From assembly GCA_001599755.1 (NCBI GenBank), contig BCHX01000016.1, positions 1-49,210 on the forward strand: DNA of 49,210 bases. Reading direction: 5' to 3'. A program made the translations under genes and the position numbers. Below the pieces are notes generated by a model. The model was not told where the DNA came from, ran no database searches, and was given only the letters and a program-made list of their open reading frames with translations. Shown here piece by piece: positions 32,111 to 42,472 of the stretch (positions are counted from its first letter, which is position 1; the number at the start of each line of letters is the position of its first letter). Source of the stretch: Gliomastix tumulicola. Taxonomy: Eukaryota; Ascomycota; Sordariomycetes; Hypocreales; Bionectriaceae.

Positions 32111-33850
32111 GTTCCCTACTGGTCGTAGCATAGTGGGAGCAANCCCCCGGAAACGGCGGCTGCGTGCAGCACGTCTAACTAGGGGGTGCCGCTGGATGGG
32201 CGCTGGAGGCAACTCCAGCGGCCGCTGGCGGGTTCTGTGGGTGCATGGCCTCTGGTTTATGTATTCTGCANAACGAACTTAGGGGGAACCGCCCGCGCTG
32301 TTGATGCCGCAATGGTAGATGCAGCGTACGGTGGCCCCCCTCTTGGGGCGCTCCGAGTCGCACTGCCGCCCCTGTGGCGGTTTTGCGGCGGAGGGTGCCC
32401 TGGGGAACGGAGAGGGGGAAAGCAGATATGCCTAGCGGGGTGCCCACGGCCTGGCCGAGGACGCTNCCGCTAGGTGCACCGATGTGGCTCTCCTACGGGT
32501 TAGCTTGCAGGTTTAGGCCGCGTATCGGTGTCAGCCCAGTGGCTGACGGAGGAAAAGGTGTCGTAGGAAGGGTTTGTTTTAGTCACAAAATCATGGGAAA
32601 CCCTTTGGTTCAAGAACCCGCCAGTTGCGCAGAGCATACTAGACCTCGAACACGTACATACTTTGGTTAGAGGAGTAGATAAAGAGACCTTGAAGAAGTA
32701 CGCCTAGAGATCGGCCAGCAGCTCTAGCGGCAGGCATTGGATCAGAAGCTACTCCCGCGCCACCAGATACACGTGCTGCACGAGCATAGCCACGCCACGC
32801 ACGGTCGCGTTGTACCAAGATGAGGCGATGTTTCGTGATCAAGTGTATATAGTAAGTCGCGGGGATAAAGCTGACCGAGCCCGTGATTGCCATGGTAGCT
32901 GCAAGGAACGGAAGAGATATTGCTCCATTGTGTAAGCTGTTTCATCAGGGTAAAATGAGTTGAGAAGGCGTGCAGCATGGATAGGATGAGCTGGATGCTT
33001 ATGCACGGACAACCTACGCCTATTCATGCCTATAACCATATTAGGACCAAATCAGACAAGGCGAGTGGAAGATATGAACGGACTGGCTGGAAGAATATGT
33101 TCTAACGCACGAGTAATAAAAACTACTGATTGTCTCAGCGCAGGGCGTAGGACGGATAGAACAGTTGTAGCCAGCCCGTGCCATTATTTCCATCCTAATG
33201 AGGTAGGCTATAATCGCCCAACACATTATTGCAAGAGCCTTACTTAACAGGAATATAATTTGGCCAGTCGGCCAAGGTCAGAAGCAAGGGCGTTGCGCCA
33301 TTTGGCATAGCCTAGGTTTAGGAGTTGCCCAGATCTCGTTGGAGTAAGTAACGCTAGAGGCAGCAGCTTTCGTCTGCTCTCACCCCTCGTCGACTGAAGC
33401 TAATGCAAGGTCATTCTCTGCCGTTCTGGTTCTAATTTCCAAATCAACCCCGGTCTATTACAAGGCCACGAGAGTGTGCAGTGGCGCCAGCGATCGTGAA
33501 TATAGGTGGCATCTAAAATGCACATATTCAGTAGTGGTGCCATTCAAGTCATGCCTACCTCCACCCTGCATGCTGCCACAGACCTAGGCAGGAAACATAG
33601 CATGCCATCAAATGAGAGGAAGACATGGGGCGAATTCTCGACAATTGTCCTTTGGAGGGCCTAAGATCGTGCCGCGGCGGGAAGTTGGCTCGTCAGAGAG
33701 ATCGTATCAATGGGCTGGAGCGTTCAGCAAGAACCAGCTTTATTGTCTACAAATGATCCAGATGTGCATGCCTCGGGTTAGGATCAGTATTTATATTCTC
33801 TATACGTCACATTCATACTAGAATTATTTTTAACTTGCTCTACACATATC
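32111..33850. other. Repeat-like, gene-poor region
   Basis: 32130-32500 is a GC-rich patch with several N bases; 32600-33850 is AT-richer. No coding frame of substance. Part may be the non-coding end of the MULE element, but no matching terminal repeat was seen. Confidence 0.4.
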
Positions 33851-35113
33851 ATGAAAGAGATCAAGACCAATGATGCCATGGAACAAGCCATGCTTCCATG
33901 GAAACAAGCTAAATCATGGAGAGATCTATTGAAGTTGGATGAAAAGTTTCTTGGATGAAAAGTTTCTTGTTGATGGTCAAAAGGGAAAGCTTCCAATGGT
34001 GCCTTGGCGTTCTAGTCCTTTGGAGGACTTTGAAAGTTGCAGTTTTAAACGTATCAAGTCACTCCTTAATCTCCTGAACTATGGGCTACTGGTCACGGGA
34101 TGCGACCTTCGGTGCAGTTCATCATGCGCGAGGGTGTACCACGAGCTTCCTTATTTCTCAATCACCTATTCCGAGATAAAGGTCTCGCGGTTGCCGCCAA
34201 GACTGTGAAGACCGGGGGAAGCGAGACGAAAACTTCCAATGGCTCTACGATTGTCCACAAGTCTCTACAGTTTAAAGAGTGGCATAGCAGCACGCACAAA
34301 GAATACGCTACACACGTCGACGAACTCGGGGATCTAAACGAGGTTCAGCTTATAAGAGAGACAAATATCATCTACTATCAGGTGTTTTTAAAAATTGACG
34401 ACGCTGTCTAGTCTAAGTCCCCAGAGGCTTTCGCGATGGAGATTGAATTAGACATTCCCAGCCTTATTGCTCAGTTGGCAGAGCAAAGCGGCCTGCGTCG
34501 TTTCGAAGATTATCGGTTACAGAGAGGGCTTATCACAGGAGCCATCTCGGATTCGCTCCGGATAATCAAACGTCGCATATTGAAAGAAAGAGCTGAAGCG
34601 GTTGACATCAAACTAGCCGACATTAGTTAGCATATGAGCACTCCACTAGATCAGGCAAGATCATTTAGTCGGGGGAGCTACTGGAAGACTTGTCCTCTGA
34701 CGCCATCCTCACAATCGAAAGTTGTATTTCCTGAAGAGATACAATTGACACTAGAAGACTTTTGGGGCCACAAAAAGGCACAAATCCCAATAAAGGGGAC
34801 AGTCGACCAGGTCCTCAAGGCTATCTACGAATTCTATCGAGAGAAAGACAAAAAGCATGTGGACACGCATAAGCCGTCAAAGGGTGTCTGCAAGTGCTAT
34901 CTTGGGAATACGTATGCCGACGAAGACTCTAAAAGCTTTGGATGGTGCATGGATCAAGGCCTCGATTTTCGAGGAATAGCATGCAACGAAGGACAATGGA
35001 CCCTTAGGACTAGACCCTTAAGACGCGAGCCTCGTGAACCCGAACAGAACTCTGGTTATTTGATGACAATATTGAGCTACAAAAACTACTGTATCAAGGG
35101 TATATGGTCATAA
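33851..35113 (+). pseudogene. Decayed unrecognised gene, AT-richer than neighbours
   Basis: An ATG at 33851 opens a frame (KEIKTNDAMEQAMLPW...) that a 16-bp tandem duplication (gatgaaaagtttcttg twice, 33938-33969) shifts; ignoring one copy, it continues as VDGQKGKLPMVPWRSSPLEDF. Near 34080 the phase shifts again, to RPSVQFIMREGVPRASLFL and on through SLQFKEWHSSTHKEYATHVD. Two in-frame TAGs (34409-34411 and 34628-34630) follow, and the same frame then runs to 35113 with a CKCYLG...GWCMDQGLDF cysteine-bearing part. The sequence looks protein-like throughout and base composition is lower in GC than around. I do not recognise the family; a transposon-borne or transferred gene is possible. Confidence 0.55.
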
Positions 35114-35154
35114 TATACAAGCACAAATTAGGTCCCGGCTCAGATTCGGGTCCT

Positions 35155-35540
35155 TTTCTACTCGGTTGCATGAATGGATGGATGGATGAAGTTTATTACG
35201 CCGCGGAGAAGGAGAGGTTGTCCACCTTCGCATGTGTTACTTGCCGTGTGCTTTCACGCTATGCTTCCCATTTGTGCATCTAAATAGAAAGTATCCCATC
35301 GCCTCGGGTGCTTGTCCGCAATCGTGCATATCCGTCCCTGCTGCTCCGATCCTGTGTAGGTAGCTGTTGATCCGCGCCATGCCCGTCCGGAGCTGCGCGA
35401 GCACATTCGATCCGTGCCTCTTAATTTCATCGTACAACCCGCGCGTGTGTTTTCCGGGCAGCGCCTTGTCGATTATCCTAGAGCACTTCCTGGCCCCTTC
35501 TAGCCGCTTCTCCTGGTACTGCTTAAAGAAGGTAAAGAGT
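35155..35540 (-). mobile_element. LINE (Tad-like non-LTR retrotransposon) 3' remnant
   Basis: The minus strand reads KQYQEKRLEGARK upstream, then LAQLRTGMARINSYLHRIGA and a CGQAPEAMGYFLFRC zinc-knuckle-like block, ending at 35237. This is the tail end of fungal LINE ORF2 proteins downstream of the reverse transcriptase and RNase H. Past the stop, TAATAAACTTCATCC and tandem ATCC units (35170-35190) look like a LINE 3' tail. The reverse transcriptase part is absent: a 5'-truncated insertion. Confidence 0.75.
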
Positions 35541-36121
35541 CAGGCAGGCACTGTCAAAACTCCTCGCGCTACTAACGGGTACGGCAAGGCCTTGCACCAA
35601 AACGGGTTGGCAGGGGCAACCAGGGACCAAGTTTGGCCGAGGAGTTTTGCAACATTTATGCACGGCGGTCGGTCAGTAAGTCAAGAGGGGTAGTAATGGC
35701 CACCCCGTCCGGCCACCCTCCATCGACGCGTCAAATCGCCCACGAGTTTCTCGCGTACCGCCTTTAATCCATCACCAAGCACCACCTACTTGTTCTCTTG
35801 TGCTGGAGTTTTCCCCATTCTGTTCTTTTAGAGCTCTTACGGCTACCCATCTCGAAGCTGACCTAAAAATGCAACCCATGCCGGACACCAGTGGCCGACG
35901 GTGCTGAGACAGGGTACATGTGAGCTGCGCCAGAGCCCCTGCCAGGTGGGGCACCCCTGTCGAACGCACGGACGAAAAGCATAAATTTTAATAAATTACA
36001 GCACACCCTTTGTACAGTAGGAAGACAGTTATGAACCGATTCGCAATGGCGGAAGATTTGCCCCTCGCGGCTTTCTCCCGTTATTGGACCGTACTAATGG
36101 CCTCGCGCACCTATCGGGGTG
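35541..36121. other. Intergenic region
   Basis: No gene recognised. A short ATAAATTTTAATAAATT patch lies at about 35980-35997. Confidence 0.4.
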
Positions 36122-36508
36122 CTATGCCGTGCAGAATATCCCACCACTTGTACTTTCCAGAGATTTGGACGTTTCGGTGGCCGGTCCATCCTCCGAGATT
36201 GTTATGCCGGTGGTTTCACATATAGTAGTCGTCTCGTATAATGTAGTGCTAAGCATTTTCGTTTGAATTCCACCCACGTAGGTTTCTGTGAGGGCTGTAC
36301 TTCCGTCATAGTCTACCATAACACTCTGTATCTGGATGATATGCGGAGAGACAACAATCCGCTTTATAACACCTGTTTCACAGTGGTGATCTAAGTTAAT
36401 GTTAGTAATGCTCATTAGCTTGGGATAGACCGACGGACCACTGTAAGCCCCATTAGCGAAGATTATAAATAGCAGTAACATAGCTTGGATACTAGTGCTA
36501 GTTTTCAT
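36122..36508 (-). CDS. Small secreted protein, candidate effector
   Basis: 128 residues from the ATG at 36508 (MKTSTSIQAM...). Residues 1-22 form a good signal peptide (LLLFIIFANGAYS). The mature part of about 106 residues has three Cys, is Thr/Ser-rich toward the C-terminus (TTLYETTTICETTG) and has no membrane helix or known domain. It stands alone, next to transposon relics, a typical place for species-specific secreted proteins. Single exon; the stop follows a C-terminal FCTA. Function unknown. Confidence 0.55.
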   Translation of the reverse strand: MKTSTSIQAMLLLFIIFANGAYSGPSVYPKLMSITNINLDHHCETGVIKRIVVSPHIIQIQSVMVDYDGSTALTETYVGGIQTKMLSTTLYETTTICETTGITISEDGPATETSKSLESTSGGIFCTA

Positions 36509-36752
36509 GTACAGCCTGCTGTCAGCAAAGATTTTCCGAACTACGTCTAGGGCTTTTAACTGAGATTACAAGTCGCGGCTACTTTGGGACTTTGTTCTGA
36601 TGTGGACATGCTTTTCAATGCATTCGAGAGCTTTGCTAAAGTCAGCCATTAAGTAGGAAAGTGGCTGAAGAGTCATACGGGTAACTAGGAATAAGTCTCT
36701 TCTGCGCGCCTGTCATGAGTAGCTGGCATAGATCGGCCGATACTAGCCATCA

Positions 36753-37052
36753 TTACGTTAGAGGGCGCAGATTGGCCGACGGAAAGCAGCCGCTGTACGT
36801 GTTGACCCATTTGGGGTCTTTCCAAGATGGAAACGATAGCACGGACTGGTAGGAGCTGGCGTGTACCGCGTCACGCTGCGCAGACGACTTACTATGCCGT
36901 GCTGCTCGCTTCCGTCCTATATCCGCCGCGGCTTTGGCTCCATAAGTTGTGTACTTTCGTGGCCTACCGCGTTTGCGCGACTCTGTGGGAATGCTGGGTT
37001 GACAGTATCTATTGCGCGCGACGAAAGGAATGCGGGAGGTCTGGTTCGGCAA
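36753..37052 (-). CDS. AT-hook-bearing ORF, probably transposon-derived
   Basis: 99 codons; residues 25-34 contain KRGRPRKY, an AT-hook core (GRP flanked by basic residues), followed by a basic helix (AADIGRKRAARHSK). This basic GRPRKY-plus-helix arrangement is common near the N-terminus of fungal transposon proteins, but no further domain follows. Likely a remnant. Confidence 0.35.
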   Translation of the reverse strand: MPNQTSRIPFVARNRYCQPSIPTESRKRGRPRKYTTYGAKAAADIGRKRAARHSKSSAQRDAVHASSYQSVLSFPSWKDPKWVNTYSGCFPSANLRPLT

Positions 37053-37335
37053 ACCTAGTAGACAAGTACAAAATCAAAAGTAGGTAGATTTGAATTTTGG
37101 GACCCGCTATAACCCATGTAGATTTGAATATGACTGGGGGGTAGTTTTGAATTTGGTACGTACCTTTTTGACAGGGCTGTGACCGGGGTTGGGGCCGGGG
37201 GCAGAATGAGTTAATTGGTTCTTTCCGACTTAGTCCTGGCAGCGCGAGACGCGAACTGCTGTCGCGTCAGGTCCGTGTAGATGGGAGTCTCCCCTATCAT
37301 CGTAAGAGAGCTGGAAGACACTCCGACGCATCACA
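37053..37335. repeat. Three loose direct repeats (GTAGATTTGAAT)
   Basis: The words gtagatttgaat, gtagatttgaat and gtagttttgaat occur at about 37084, 37118 and 37141, each followed by a G- or T-rich stretch. The stretch lies just upstream of the ORF at 37336; otherwise nothing seen. Confidence 0.5.
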
Positions 37336-38403
37336 ATGACAGAGTCTGACGATCAGTCTGAGCCGCAAGGCCCGATCTATCCATTTATTCTCTTGTCGTC
37401 ATACCGAATCCTAGTATGCCAAGTCTGCGGCTTTGCGTCTGCCGCCGACGAAGCCAAATCACACTTGCTCGCTCGACACCGTGATCTCGCATCAGAGCAC
37501 CGACAGACTGTACTGGAAATAATACAAAGGATCCCCAACATTCTTCGGAAACAATCCGACTTGGAGGAGTTGCAATACCCATATCCAGCTTCCGATCCTT
37601 CTGCCGCCGCAACCGGACGGGCGGAGATGCCGTACATGCGGCCGGGTGTACCGCCACGTCCAACAAATGCAGACACATTGCTCCGAGGAACATCAATGGG
37701 CCAATCCAAGAGGCAGGGGGAGGCCGAATCCGTCAAGCCGGTGTACAAAGACAAGACGCCATCGCCCGCGGGCCTCCGCTTTCGACTGCGATCTATCTTG
37801 AAGGGGGCGAAAGGAGCGATGACGGAACACCTGAACGCCGGCCGTGGCAAGGTCGATCTCGCCTTGGACAGGCTACCGAATGCGACCTCGACTTTCGTCC
37901 CGCTGACACGCGTCCCGCCGACACACGCGAGCGATGGCGGAGGAGGGGCCGGATGGGCGCCTCCATCCCCTCAACGAAGCAATGTGGAGATCTCCACAGC
38001 ATGTGCGGTGCCTCATAGCGTGGCAGGAAGAAGACGTCGAGAGCTATGTCCTCCGCCCACGGACCCAGAGACCGACAAGAGGCGAGTCTGTCTGCGACCC
38101 GTCGCCGCCAGCGAAACTCGATGGGACTCCGAATGGCGGGGCGGGCGGGCGTGGGAAAATGCCGGGAGAAAGTCGACCAAACACCCTACGCTGGATGAAA
38201 AACTGTCTGAAGAGGGCTGGCACGTGGTGGAGGGTGATGATCAGGTCTGGTGGCTGTTGGACGATATCTCAGCTCGTCGGCCGGGCGGGCCGGGGACGGG
38301 CGATGATGNCTACACAGCACCGGCCCTTGTGAGTCCTTTCCCTCCTTGGGTACCTCTCGGCGTATGTGGAGAAGCGGAGGCAGAGTCACGACGTCCCGCA
38401 TAG
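37336..38403 (+). CDS. DUF3505-type C2H2 zinc-finger ORF spanning the repeat boundary
   Basis: 355 codons. The N-terminal part has one zinc finger at residues 28-48 (C28-x2-C31-x11-H43-x4-H48) inside RILVCQVCGFA...HLLARHRDL, the style of fungal DUF3505/OrsD-like proteins that occur in repetitive and subtelomeric loci, sometimes with RecQ-type helicases. From residue about 131 (ESVKPVYKDKTPSP) onward the sequence is part of the inverted repeat and is found truncated at 3106-3342. The second half is less protein-like, except TLDEKLSEEGWHVVEGDDQVWWLLDDI. It may be a chimera made at the breakpoint, or the complete form of what the left arm lost. No helicase domain follows. One N base lies near the end. 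Confidence 0.55.
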   Translation: MTESDDQSEPQGPIYPFILLSSYRILVCQVCGFASAADEAKSHLLARHRDLASEHRQTVLEIIQRIPNILRKQSDLEELQYPYPASDPSAAATGRAEMPYMRPGVPPRPTNADTLLRGTSMGQSKRQGEAESVKPVYKDKTPSPAGLRFRLRSILKGAKGAMTEHLNAGRGKVDLALDRLPNATSTFVPLTRVPPTHASDGGGGAGWAPPSPQRSNVEISTACAVPHSVAGRRRRELCPPPTDPETDKRRVCLRPVAASETRWDSEWRGGRAWENAGRKSTKHPTLDEKLSEEGWHVVEGDDQVWWLLDDISARRPGGPGTGDDXYTAPALVSPFPPWVPLGVCGEAEAESRRPA

Positions 38404-38975
38404 CCGGGGAGCGGGCAGCGCGGATATGGTCCCGACTCCTATCGGCCTTGGGTGTATGAAGCTCGANGGGTAGCATNTTGAACTCTGGTCTGTCGCGTAG
38501 GCCGGTGCTGTCGTCTCCCGCGTCTTCTACCTTGCTTTGGATGGGGTGCCAAATCGTGGGAGGATGGCGGGTGGACAAGACTGACACAGCTGTGGGCGAT
38601 ACGCTCCCCGTCCAGCTCCCGGGCTGACGGCGTCGACAGGGAATGACCCAACGGGGCGGCTCGGGTAGCCGGCATGCCTGCCACCATCACGCGGCAAACG
38701 CAAAAGGACACATGCTGCTGGCGTAACGGACTTCCATCCGCCAGAAGGCCTGGCACTCGTAGGAGCGCTCTGTTCAGTCCCTTCTGAGCCCGGCGGGCGA
38801 CAAGCACAAGTGTATGCCTTGGTGGCGGGAGGAAACGGAGCATGCGAGCCTTTGTAGAACGGGCTCTGCTAGCTTTTCATCCCCATCATGTCTGCAGAGA
38901 CGGAACAGCCGTTGGGCGGTGCAGGGAAGAAAGATGATATCGCCGTGGCGACCTCCCAACAACCGACGCCAGTCC

Positions 38976-39050
38976 GACCGAACCATACTCGACCGAACCA
39001 TACTCGACCGAACCATACTCGACCGAACCATACTTGACCGAACCTACTCG
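38976..39050. repeat. 15-bp tandem repeat (GACCGAACCATACTC)n
   Basis: Four near-perfect copies plus a partial fifth. It lies inside the right arm; the left-arm counterpart (2051-2116) is diverged, so the array was homogenised or expanded after duplication. Confidence 0.92.
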
Positions 39051-39215
39051 ACTGGATGCCCATCCCACTACCAAGGGGGGCAGTAGAGTTGATGTGGCTG
39101 GTTACGCACTCTGCTGAGGTCACCCGCCCTCCGGCAGGGAGCAAGAGAAGGACAAAAGGCGTTCCCCCTGGAAGGCGGAAGGCCGGGCTTGCCTCCGCTA
39201 GGCTCCAAAGAGTGA

Positions 39216-39509
39216 GTGATCATTGATGGCCTTGTCCGACGGTTAGACGAGAGCGTTTCCCAAAGCCGGCTGTGGTGGGTGGCCAACGCGACAGGTGCTT
39301 GCGCTGGCCTCTGTCTGAGAACCGGTGCCAGCTGCTGGATTGTCATTCGTGGTGATGTATACGATGTGGCACGTTTTCTAACTGATCACCCAGGAGGGAA
39401 AACCGCGCTTCTGAAGCAAACCGGGACCGATGCGACCAAGTCATTTGAGTCCGTCCACTCGGCGGACGTACTTGACAGACACCAATCCCACGTGTGCGTT
39501 ACCAAATGA
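39216..39509 (+). pseudogene. Cytochrome b5-like heme domain fragment (flavocytochrome b2 type)
   Basis: 97 codons. From about residue 40 the reading CWIVIRGDVYDVARFLTDHPGG followed by LLKQTGTDATKSFESVHSADVLDRH has both heme-ligand histidines (HPGG and VHSAD) and the wording of the cytochrome b5 domain of fungal L-lactate dehydrogenase (cytochrome b2). The FMN-dehydrogenase domain that should follow is absent; the frame ends after HVCVTK. The 39 residues upstream are not part of the domain. It is a captured gene fragment carried inside the repeat; the heme loop is intact here but deleted in the left copy. Confidence 0.62.
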
Positions 39510-40997
39510 TCGTCCTCACACCGTNGGTTGCGTCCTATGTGATCTGACCCAAGTTCCATACCATGAGGCCAAACGTAGGGCCTGTATTTGATCTTCAAGT
39601 CTCGAAAGGAGCACCGTCTTCGACGGAAGACCGGAGCGCTCAGAAGGCTGCGCGACGACATCTCACCAATACCACCAACACCGCCATCCCCTTTCCTCCC
39701 CTACTTCGAACTCGCTGCTTAGGTTGTCTTGCCGGCTACGCCATTCGCTTGTATGCTACCGCTTGTTGATCGTGTTCTGTGAGCCATAGGATTCCATCCG
39801 CGCATACTCATCCCCATGCGTCATAGCGACATATCGACATAGCAACATCGATACGCGGTACTTGCTTGTCCTCGCCGACCTTGATTGCTCCGGCGGGCGG
39901 TGGCAAGCTTGCGCATCCTCATGGCGAGGTCCTGTGAACGCGAGCGGCGGCCAGGCCTGCCACCCTTCCATGGACCCGTCCCGAGACTGGTGTGCTGTCT
40001 GACCCGACACAAGGCATGATGATGCCCACGGCTTGGGCCTTTCCGAAGACGACTCATGCGACTGTGCCACTTGGCTCTAGGGAGTTGCGTGCTAGTCAAG
40101 ATCCACAGCGTGCTACGGCATGCCATTCAATGCAACATGGAGGATCAAAGCAGTCTGCCACAGCTCGAAGTCTACTTCACGCTGACAAGGGGAGCAGAAG
40201 GAAATCTGCGGCGCATGCAGCGAGTGCTGATGAATTCCAGAAGGGAGGTGGCGCGCCATGCCACCGATGCCGTCTGTGGGGGAGTATTCCTGTGGCACTG
40301 TCTCTGGGGCCTTGTCTCTGGGGCCTTGTCTGTTTCGCCCTGGAGGGCCGAGGGAAAGGGAATCCGGCCAAGGTTCGTTCTTCGCTCGCCTACGACGTCC
40401 CGGGGCGTACCGACGGCGCACTCGGCACGGGGCGCGGCGGAGGGCGTGCTACGGCCGTTCCTCGGCGATGCACTCTGAAGGCTCCTCGTAGGCTCATCAA
40501 GGGGTCGGTCACGGGGGCTTGAAGGAGAAGATGATGCGTCTCTAGCTATCTGTAGATGGATCTACGTGGTTCTACATGGATGTATATATATCTGTGGGGT
40601 GAGAGGGACGCGAGGCTGATGGAGCGGATAGACAAAATGCTCTTCAAATGGAGGGGGACCGCTCGACGTAGGCTTCCTGGTGGCTAGGGCGGCCTGGGCT
40701 AGGGTCACGCAGCGATGATAGGGCGCACGCCATTGTAGTCAGCCTATGCAGCGAGTGGGGAGGCTGTCTACATGGGAATACAGGTAAAGACATTCATAGA
40801 GACGAAAACAGACACAGGACGGTCAGCTACTAGCAGCATGCGGTCTAGGCCAGGCGAGGGGGGGCTGGGATGGTGGCGCTGACGTCGAGGCCAGGGGGAG
40901 CGGATGGGAGGCAACTAGGCGGTGGACATCGGCTCGCTGCTGGTGCTCCTCGGGCGTGTTTCTGGCAGCTGAAAAGCGTAGTGTTTAGGTGGCTGTT

Positions 40998-41060
40998 CTG
41001 TGTGTGTGTATGCATGTATGTGTGGATATAGATATATATATATAAATGTACATTTGTGTG
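40998..41060. repeat. TG/TA microsatellite in right arm
   Basis: Counterpart of the CA tract at 212-258; ends in (TA)n with atatatatatat. Confidence 0.85.
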
Positions 41061-41649
41061 CGTGGTTGGAAGCGCAAATCGTTAGGGTCGGTCTACTTGA
41101 AGAGAGGAAACGAATGGCATGGTAGGGAGCCGGGAGGCGTTCAAACGGCCTTGGCAGCGTTGGCACTCTGGACGTAGCCTAATGTCAGGAGCAAGTGTAC
41201 GAATGAATGACTGACGTTGATGGCGGCCGGGGAGGGTTCGCAGCATGGGGACAAGTGCGTGTAGGTCTATTCGGGCGGTGTTGGGGGGATCGGCTCGGTG
41301 GTTCTGTGGTAGGCGGCTACGCTGTACGGGCCTCTCGATGCGGCGACGGAGGCGTCGGGCAGGAGCAATGTGCAGGGTAGAGAGATGGACAAAGTCCGGG
41401 CCGGGGCATGGGGCGCGGATGATGTTGCCGTGCGGCGCTGTAGGCGTCTAGGGCCGTGGCCGGGTGTAGTCCGAGGTCTCTCCGGCGGGGAGGTAAGGAT
41501 GGCAAGGGAGGGGGGTACAGGGTGAGCGTAGTGCATGATGGGGGCGGGCTGGGAGTTGGCGGTTGGTTTTGGCTGAGGAAGGCGACAGGAGCCTAAGGCT
41601 GGAGCGGGCTGAGCCCATCCAGGGTAAGTGGGCTGGTTGGCGAAGCTGA

Positions 41650-42270
41650 AGCAGGGTCTATAGGAGGCGAGCCAGGGTGCATGAAGGCAAGGCACGAGGC
41701 AATGGAGCTAGATCAGGGTCCATGGTAGGCCAGAGACTGGGGGCAATAAGGCTAGTCAGGGGCCCCTGCAAGACAGGACACCCGCCAACTGAGCTAATCC
41801 AGGGCCCTTGCACATCATGCATATAGTAAACCGAGCTAGACGAGGGTCCATGCACTGGCTAGCTGAGCTAAGCCAGGGCTCCTGCAAGACCAAGACGCCC
41901 GTGAACGGAGTCAAGCCAGGGTCCCTGTCAGCCACACCCCGGGTGTACTCAGCTAGACGGGGGCCCCTGCTAGCCAAAAACACTCAATAATCACGCTACG
42001 CCGGGGTCCTTGCTCGCCGGCCCACTAGTTGAGTACGCCAAGCTGGGGCCCAAAGCAAGGCACTGCATGAGACGACGGGGCGAAGACATCAGGGTAGTGA
42101 GCCAGATTAGGGCCCCTGCACGGCGAAGGTTCTAATTCATCAAGCTAGGCTAGGGCCCATGTAAGCCATCATAGTAGACGATGGGGTCAAGACACAAGGG
42201 GGAGTGAGCTAGACCGGGGCTCCTGTACGCCCGCACGCCCTTTGGCCACCTTAAACCGGGGCCCCTGCAA
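41650..42270. repeat. GGGNCCC palindrome minisatellite, right array
   Basis: About 14 units spaced near 40-45 bp, consensus like GAGCTAGNCCAGGGNCCCTGCA. It is homologous to the array at 5508-5945, in inverted order relative to the adjoining arm sequence, as expected if it is part of the duplicated unit. Confidence 0.85.
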
Positions 42271-42333
42271 TAGCGAAACCAGCACCCACACAAGCCGTCT
42301 CACCAGCCAACACCCCCACATGGCACCACCACC

Positions 42334-42419
42334 CCGATTTGGGCCTTGTTCGAGGATGAAGCAATCAAGGGTGTGCTTATAGCGCTTCTATAGGGCTACG
42401 GGTGAACCAGGCCGTAACA
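42334..42419 (-). mobile_element. Truncated LTR-like element, copy 2
   Basis: The reverse complement starts TGTTACGGCCTGG and matches the first 85 bp of the elements at 42473 and 47225; the second half is missing. It faces the full copy at 42473-42623 across 53 bp, forming an inverted pair. Confidence 0.75.
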
Positions 42420-42472
42420 CTCCGTCTCACTAGATTGAATCCTTCATTCGCTCCTCTCCTTCATGGCTCTAG

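Larger units (their letters stand above)
37727..41500. repeat. Right arm of large inverted repeat
   Basis: Inverted partner of 1-3360. It is the less deleted copy: it keeps the cytochrome b5 heme loop missing on the left and a cleaner 15-bp tandem repeat. Its inner boundary (about 37727) lies inside an open reading frame starting at 37336. Beyond 41500 the same unit continues into about 150 bp that also resemble 5950-6040, then into the GGGNCCC minisatellite, so the true unit probably runs to about 42270. Confidence 0.88.
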
